Source: Pseudomonadaceae bacterium | GTDB lineage: Bacteria; Pseudomonadota; Gammaproteobacteria; Pseudomonadales; Pseudomonadaceae | Reading direction: 5' to 3' | Assembly (NCBI GenBank): GCA_900766265.1 | Contig: CAAFUS010000005.1 | Span: 62,001-126,000, forward strand | Length of the DNA stretch: 64,000 nucleotides | Part shown: positions 60,813 to 64,000 of the stretch, piece after piece | Layout: the number at the start of each line of letters is the position of its first letter | How positions within the stretch are numbered: position 1 is the stretch's first letter | Made by a program: the position numbers and the translations under genes | The notes under the pieces: model-generated | Seen by the model: only the letters and a program-made list of their open reading frames with translations | Told to the model about the DNA's origin: nothing | Databases searched by the model: none

Positions 60813-61700
60813 TCAGCCCTTCTTTTGTGCAAAGAGCTGATCCAGATGCTGCTCATAGGCGTGGTAGCCGATGCGCTCGTACAGCTCCATGCGCGTCTGC
60901 ATGGTGTCCACCACGTTCATCTGGGTGCCGTCGCGGCGGATTGCGGTGTAGACGTTCTCGGCGGCCTTGTTCATGGCGCGGAACGCCGACAGTGGATAGA
61001 GCACCAGCGAGACGTCGGCGCTCGCCAGCTCTTCAGTCGTATAAAGAGGCGTCGAGCCGAACTCGGTGATGTTGGCCAGGATCGGGGCTTTCACCCGCGC
61101 CGCAAACTGCCGGTACATTTCCAGCTCGGTGATCGCTTCGGGAAAGACCATGTCCGCACCCGCCTCGACACAGGCCTCGGCGCGCTCCAGGGCGGCGTCA
61201 AGACCCTCCACCGCCAGCGCATCGGTACGCGCCATGATCACGAAGCTGTCGTCGGTGCGCGCGTCGACCGCCGCCTTGATCCGGTCGACCATCTCCTGCA
61301 GCGAGACGATCTCCTTGTTGGGCCGGTGGCCGCAGCGCTTGGCACCAACCTGGTCCTCGATATGGATGGCCGCGGCGCCGAACTTGATCATCGAGCGCAC
61401 GGTACGCGCCACGTTGAAGGCCGAGGAGCCGAAGCCGGTGTCCACATCGACCAGCAGCGGCAGGTCGCAGACGTCGGTGATGCGGCGCACGTCGGTGAGC
61501 ACGTCATCCAGGCCCGAGATGCCCAGGTCCGGCAGACCCAGCGAGCCGGCCGCCACCCCGCCGCCGGACAGGTAGATCGCCTTGAAGCCGGCGCGCTTGG
61601 CCAGCAGGGCGTGGTTGGCGTTGATCGCGCCGACCACCTGCAGCGGATGTTCGCTGGCGACCGCGTCGCGAAAGCGCTGCCCGGCAGATGCTTGAGTCAT
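60813..61700 (-). CDS. prpB: 2-methylisocitrate lyase PrpB (295 aa)
   Basis: This isocitrate-lyase-family enzyme splits methylisocitrate into pyruvate and succinate. It contains LSGGGVAAGSLGLPDLGI, PLLVDVDTGFGSS and the active-site loop GAKRCGHRPNKEIVS. The ATG overlaps the prpR stop (ATGA). Confidence 0.97.
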   Translation of the reverse strand: MTQASAGQRFRDAVASEHPLQVVGAINANHALLAKRAGFKAIYLSGGGVAAGSLGLPDLGISGLDDVLTDVRRITDVCDLPLLVDVDTGFGSSAFNVARTVRSMIKFGAAAIHIEDQVGAKRCGHRPNKEIVSLQEMVDRIKAAVDARTDDSFVIMARTDALAVEGLDAALERAEACVEAGADMVFPEAITELEMYRQFAARVKAPILANITEFGSTPLYTTEELASADVSLVLYPLSAFRAMNKAAENVYTAIRRDGTQMNVVDTMQTRMELYERIGYHAYEQHLDQLFAQKKG

Positions 61701-62419
61701 GACTCACCTCGTAGGTTGGCTGTCTTGTCTGTTGCGTCTTTGAAGTGACGCTCGATGTTGCGCTTGGACGCGCCAATGTGGCGGCGCATCAGCAGTTCGG
61801 CCAGTTCGCCGTCACGGTCGGCGATGGCATCGAGAATCCGGTGATGCTCGGTGAACGCCTGGCGCGGACGATTCGGGGTCGCGGAAAACTGGATGCGGTA
61901 CATGCGTACCAGTTGGTAGAGCTCGTCGCACAGCAGCTTGGCCAGGGTGCGGTTGCCGCTGCCCTGGATGATCCGGTAGTGGAAGTCGAAATCCCCTTCC
62001 TGCTGGTAGTAACCGACGCCGGCCTGGAAGGCCTCGTCGCGCTCGTGGGTTTCCAGCACCCGGCGCAACTCGTCTATCTCGGCCAGGCTCATGTGCTCGG
62101 CCGCGAGCCGGCAGGCCATGCCTTCGAGCGACTCGCGGATCTCGTACAGCTCGACCAGCTCGCGATGGTCCAGGGACACCACCCGAGCGCCCACATGCGG
62201 TACGCGCACCAGTAGTCTCTGGCCTTCGAGCCGATGAATCGCCTCGCGCAGCGGGCCGCGACTGATGCCGTAGGTGCGCGCCAGCTCCGGCTCGGAGATC
62301 TTGCTGCCAGGCGCGATATGCCCCCGCACGATGGCCGACTGGATACGCCGGAACACGTGTTCCGACAGGGTTTCGCTGTCCAGCGCCGCCGTCGGGGGTA
62401 ATTCAATGGATTCGAGCAT
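61697..62419 (-). CDS. prpR: GntR/FadR-family regulator of the propionate operon (240 aa)
   Basis: An N-terminal winged helix (SEHVFRRIQSAIVRGHIAPGSKISEPELARTYGISRGPLREAIHRLEGQRLLVR) and a C-terminal FCD ligand domain (LVELYEIRESLEGMACRLAAEH) are present. It is the first gene of the operon and is translationally coupled to prpB. It belongs to GntR, not to the sigma-54 PrpR family of enterics. GTCGAC-centred palindromes just upstream suggest autoregulation; the ligand is likely a methylcitrate-cycle intermediate. Confidence 0.9.
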   Translation of the reverse strand: MLESIELPPTAALDSETLSEHVFRRIQSAIVRGHIAPGSKISEPELARTYGISRGPLREAIHRLEGQRLLVRVPHVGARVVSLDHRELVELYEIRESLEGMACRLAAEHMSLAEIDELRRVLETHERDEAFQAGVGYYQQEGDFDFHYRIIQGSGNRTLAKLLCDELYQLVRMYRIQFSATPNRPRQAFTEHHRILDAIADRDGELAELLMRRHIGASKRNIERHFKDATDKTANLRGES

Positions 62420-62505
62420 ATTGTCGACACCGCCATCGCTAACAAAGTCGGAACCTACGCTTAAGACCGTCGACGGTCAACAACAGCAGCCTTATTGTCG
62501 ACAAT
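62420..62505 (-). promoter_or_regulatory. GntR-type operators upstream of prpR
   Basis: ATTGTCGACAAT (62494-62505) is a perfect 12-bp palindrome. ATTGTCGACA recurs at 62420-62429, immediately in front of the prpR start codon, and GACCGTCGACGGTC (62465-62478) is a perfect 14-bp palindrome. All three share the GTCGAC centre. Confidence 0.75.
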
Positions 62506-62662
62506 ATGCCTGCAGGCACGTTAGCAACACCACATGAACCGCCTGTCGCGACCGCCGCCCCCCCATGCTAGAATCCGCGCCTTGTTACGCCTGGATCCGA
62601 CTGGCTGACTCCGCTCCCCGGCACCCCTGCCTATTCAGGCCTGAACCGACTCCACAGGATTT

Positions 62663-63193
62663 ATGAGCCTCAAACCCTACCTTCTTGTCCTTGGCCTGAT
62701 CGGCTGCGCCAGTGCAGTGGCCGCAGAGAAAACCATCTACGGTCTGAACGAAAACGTGGCGCTGCCCGAGTTCGGGCTCGAAGTGCAGGCCAAGCTCGAT
62801 ACCGGCGCGCAGACCGCATCGCTGAGCGCTCGCGACATCAAGCGGTTCAAGCGCAAAGGCGAATCCTGGGTCCGCTTCTACCTGGCAATAGACGATGCCC
62901 ACGAACACCCCATCGAACGCCCGCTGGCCCGAGTGAGCAAGATCAAACGGCGCGCCGGCGACTTCGATCCCGATGAAGACAAGACCTACACCGCCCGCCC
63001 GGTCATCGAACTCGAATTGTGCATGGGCAAGGTCAAGCGAAACGTCGAAGTGAACCTCACCGACCGTACCGCTTTCCAATATCCATTGCTGATCGGCTCC
63101 GATGCGCTCACCCACTTCGGTGCACTGATCGACCCCAGTCTCTCCTATGCCGCCGGCAAGCCCGGCTGCCTCAAAGATTCCGCTGACGAGTAA
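62663..63193 (+). CDS. periplasmic RimB/retropepsin-like ATP-dependent zinc protease-family protein (176 aa)
   Basis: A signal peptide covers about residues 1-21 (LLVLGLIGCASAVAAE). The core has VQAKLDTGAQTASLSARDI, the Asp-Thr-Gly motif of the family, and FQYPLLIGSDALTHFGALIDPS. Relatives occur with an inactive-transglutaminase membrane protein and an ATP-grasp glutamate ligase. The first of these follows by 5 nt. Substrate unknown. Confidence 0.88.
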   Translation: MSLKPYLLVLGLIGCASAVAAEKTIYGLNENVALPEFGLEVQAKLDTGAQTASLSARDIKRFKRKGESWVRFYLAIDDAHEHPIERPLARVSKIKRRAGDFDPDEDKTYTARPVIELELCMGKVKRNVEVNLTDRTAFQYPLLIGSDALTHFGALIDPSLSYAAGKPGCLKDSADE

Positions 63194-63198
63194 TACAC

Positions 63199-64000
63199 AT
63201 GCGCGCTCTTACCCTGCATCTGAAGGTCCTGATTTTTCTGCTCGTCGCCATCGGCGTGGCAGTAACGGCCTACCAGATCTTCATCCTCGGCATTCCGGTG
63301 ACCGAAGATGAAACCGATGACCTGTGGAACATCGACGCCAAGATCGAATTCCAGGCCAATCCGCGCGAACCGGTGAAGGTGCAGATGTTCGTGCCGCCGC
63401 TCAACCAGGAATTCGTCAGCCTCAACGAGAGCTTCATTTCCAATAACTACGGCGTGAGCGTCAACCGCAGCGAAAACAACCGGCGGGTGACCTGGTCCGC
63501 ACGTCGCGCCAACGGCAACCAGACCCTGTACTACCGTCTGGTGCTGACCAAGCGCTACAGCGGTGAGCAGACCAAGCCCTCGGGCCCGATCTTCCGCGAC
63601 AGCATCCCGGTCGAAGGACCGGAAAAGATCGCTGCAGAAGCCCTGCTTTCACCGATCCGCCAGCACTCGGCAGATGTCGAAACCTTCATCAGCGAAGCCA
63701 TCAAGCGCGTTAACAACGCCAACGACGACAACGTCAAGCTGCTGCTCGGCGGCGACGCCTCGACGCCGAACAAGGCCCGCGTGATCGAACTGTTGCTCTC
63801 CATTGCCCACGTGCCGATGGAGCGGGTGCACACTGTGCGACTTGTCGCCGAGCAACAGCAGCAGCCCGAACTCTGGCTGCGCAGCTTCAACGGCAACCGC
63901 TGGCTCTACTTCAACCCGGAAAACGGCGATCAGGGCCTGCCGGCCGACCGCCTGGTCTGGTGGACCGGCGACGAGCCGCTCATAACCGTCGAGGGCGGCC
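63199..64000 (+). CDS. inactive transglutaminase/UUP1-family membrane protein, N-terminal part (3' end outside window)
   Basis: An ATG at 63199 opens a frame that runs past the window edge (267 codons seen). It starts MRALTLHLKVLIFLLVAIGVAVTAYQIFIL, one membrane anchor, then a periplasmic domain ending at FNGNRWLYFNPENGDQGLPADRLVWWTGDEP, which looks like a transglutaminase-like fold without a clear catalytic Cys. Full-length relatives add a 7TM domain. It is probably co-transcribed with the preceding zinc-protease-like gene. Confidence 0.82.
   Translation, partial: MRALTLHLKVLIFLLVAIGVAVTAYQIFILGIPVTEDETDDLWNIDAKIEFQANPREPVKVQMFVPPLNQEFVSLNESFISNNYGVSVNRSENNRRVTWSARRANGNQTLYYRLVLTKRYSGEQTKPSGPIFRDSIPVEGPEKIAAEALLSPIRQHSADVETFISEAIKRVNNANDDNVKLLLGGDASTPNKARVIELLLSIAHVPMERVHTVRLVAEQQQQPELWLRSFNGNRWLYFNPENGDQGLPADRLVWWTGDEPLITVEGG

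Noticed and set aside
59639..61069. 476-codon plus-strand frame opposite prpC
   Set aside because: Shadow of prpC codon bias, spanning the prpB-prpC junction; no start signal.

Overview
The window looks like a chromosomal segment of a Pseudomonadaceae bacterium: a high-GC Pseudomonas or Stutzerimonas-type genome. The basis is the housekeeping order, which is characteristic of that family: tRNA-Arg/His/Leu beside folD, cysS-glnS-ppiB-lpxH, acnB, the oprF-sigX-cmpX-crfX block, rraA, and divergent ppsA/ppsR. I recognise these from protein sequence only; no database search was possible.

Region 1 (1-952) holds the 3' end of a umuC-type Y-family polymerase gene, cut by the window edge, and a 53-codon unknown gene. 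Region 2 (about 965-23,470) is the late half of a P2/phiCTX-like prophage. On the minus strand it runs O-N-M-L-X-holin-endolysin-(unknown)-Rz/Rz1-R-S-V-W-J-I-H-G-FI-FII-E/E'-T-U-D, with terminase P and portal Q divergent on the plus strand, exactly as in P2. Many junctions are 1-8 nt stop/start overlaps. A -1 frameshift heptamer makes E+E'. Three 19-bp dyads (TGTAxxGGC/GCCxxTACA type) sit in front of late transcription units. A MucR/Ros-type zinc-finger gene sits near the late-gene end, roughly where P2 has its activator ogr. A cos-like sequence lies beyond Q. No integrase, repressor or replication genes are present between Q and the host tRNAs. Instead there is a 720-bp gene-free stretch with twelve GGTAA-type repeats in 274 bp, ending at the 3' end of tRNA-Leu. 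The early module is therefore either outside the window to the left or deleted.

Region 3 (24,076-24,534) is a three-gene tRNA operon (Arg-TCT, His-GTG, Leu-TAG) on the minus strand with a strong promoter. Region 4 (24,667-42,646) holds folD, then a six-gene glycerol-type ABC importer (glpSTPQUV order) with a sigma-54 promoter and a divergent sigma-54 activator. A UvrD-like helicase, an FKBP isomerase, cysS, glnS, ppiB, lpxH, miaE, a tandem universal-stress protein and a DUF1289 protein follow. Region 5 (42,647-54,070) carries acnB with an unusual leader inverted repeat. It continues with the cell-envelope regulon block oprF/sigX/cmpX/crfX, a ZntB/CorA transporter, rraA, a Rieske ferredoxin, and the PEP synthase ppsA with its regulator ppsR divergent to it.

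Region 6 (54,154-62,505) is a complete 2-methylcitrate (propionate) operon, prpR(GntR)-prpB-prpC-acnD-prpF-prpD, with GTCGAC-centred palindromes in front of it. Region 7 (62,663-64,000) starts a pair made of a periplasmic RimB-type protease-like protein and an inactive-transglutaminase membrane protein, the latter running off the window. Metabolically, the right half links glycerol uptake, gluconeogenic PEP synthesis, the TCA cycle (AcnB) and propionate oxidation. I found no CRISPR array, insertion sequence or clearly new defence system. The least explained parts are the repeat-rich strip next to tRNA-Leu, the two small genes between portal and cos, and the regulators at the left end of the prophage.
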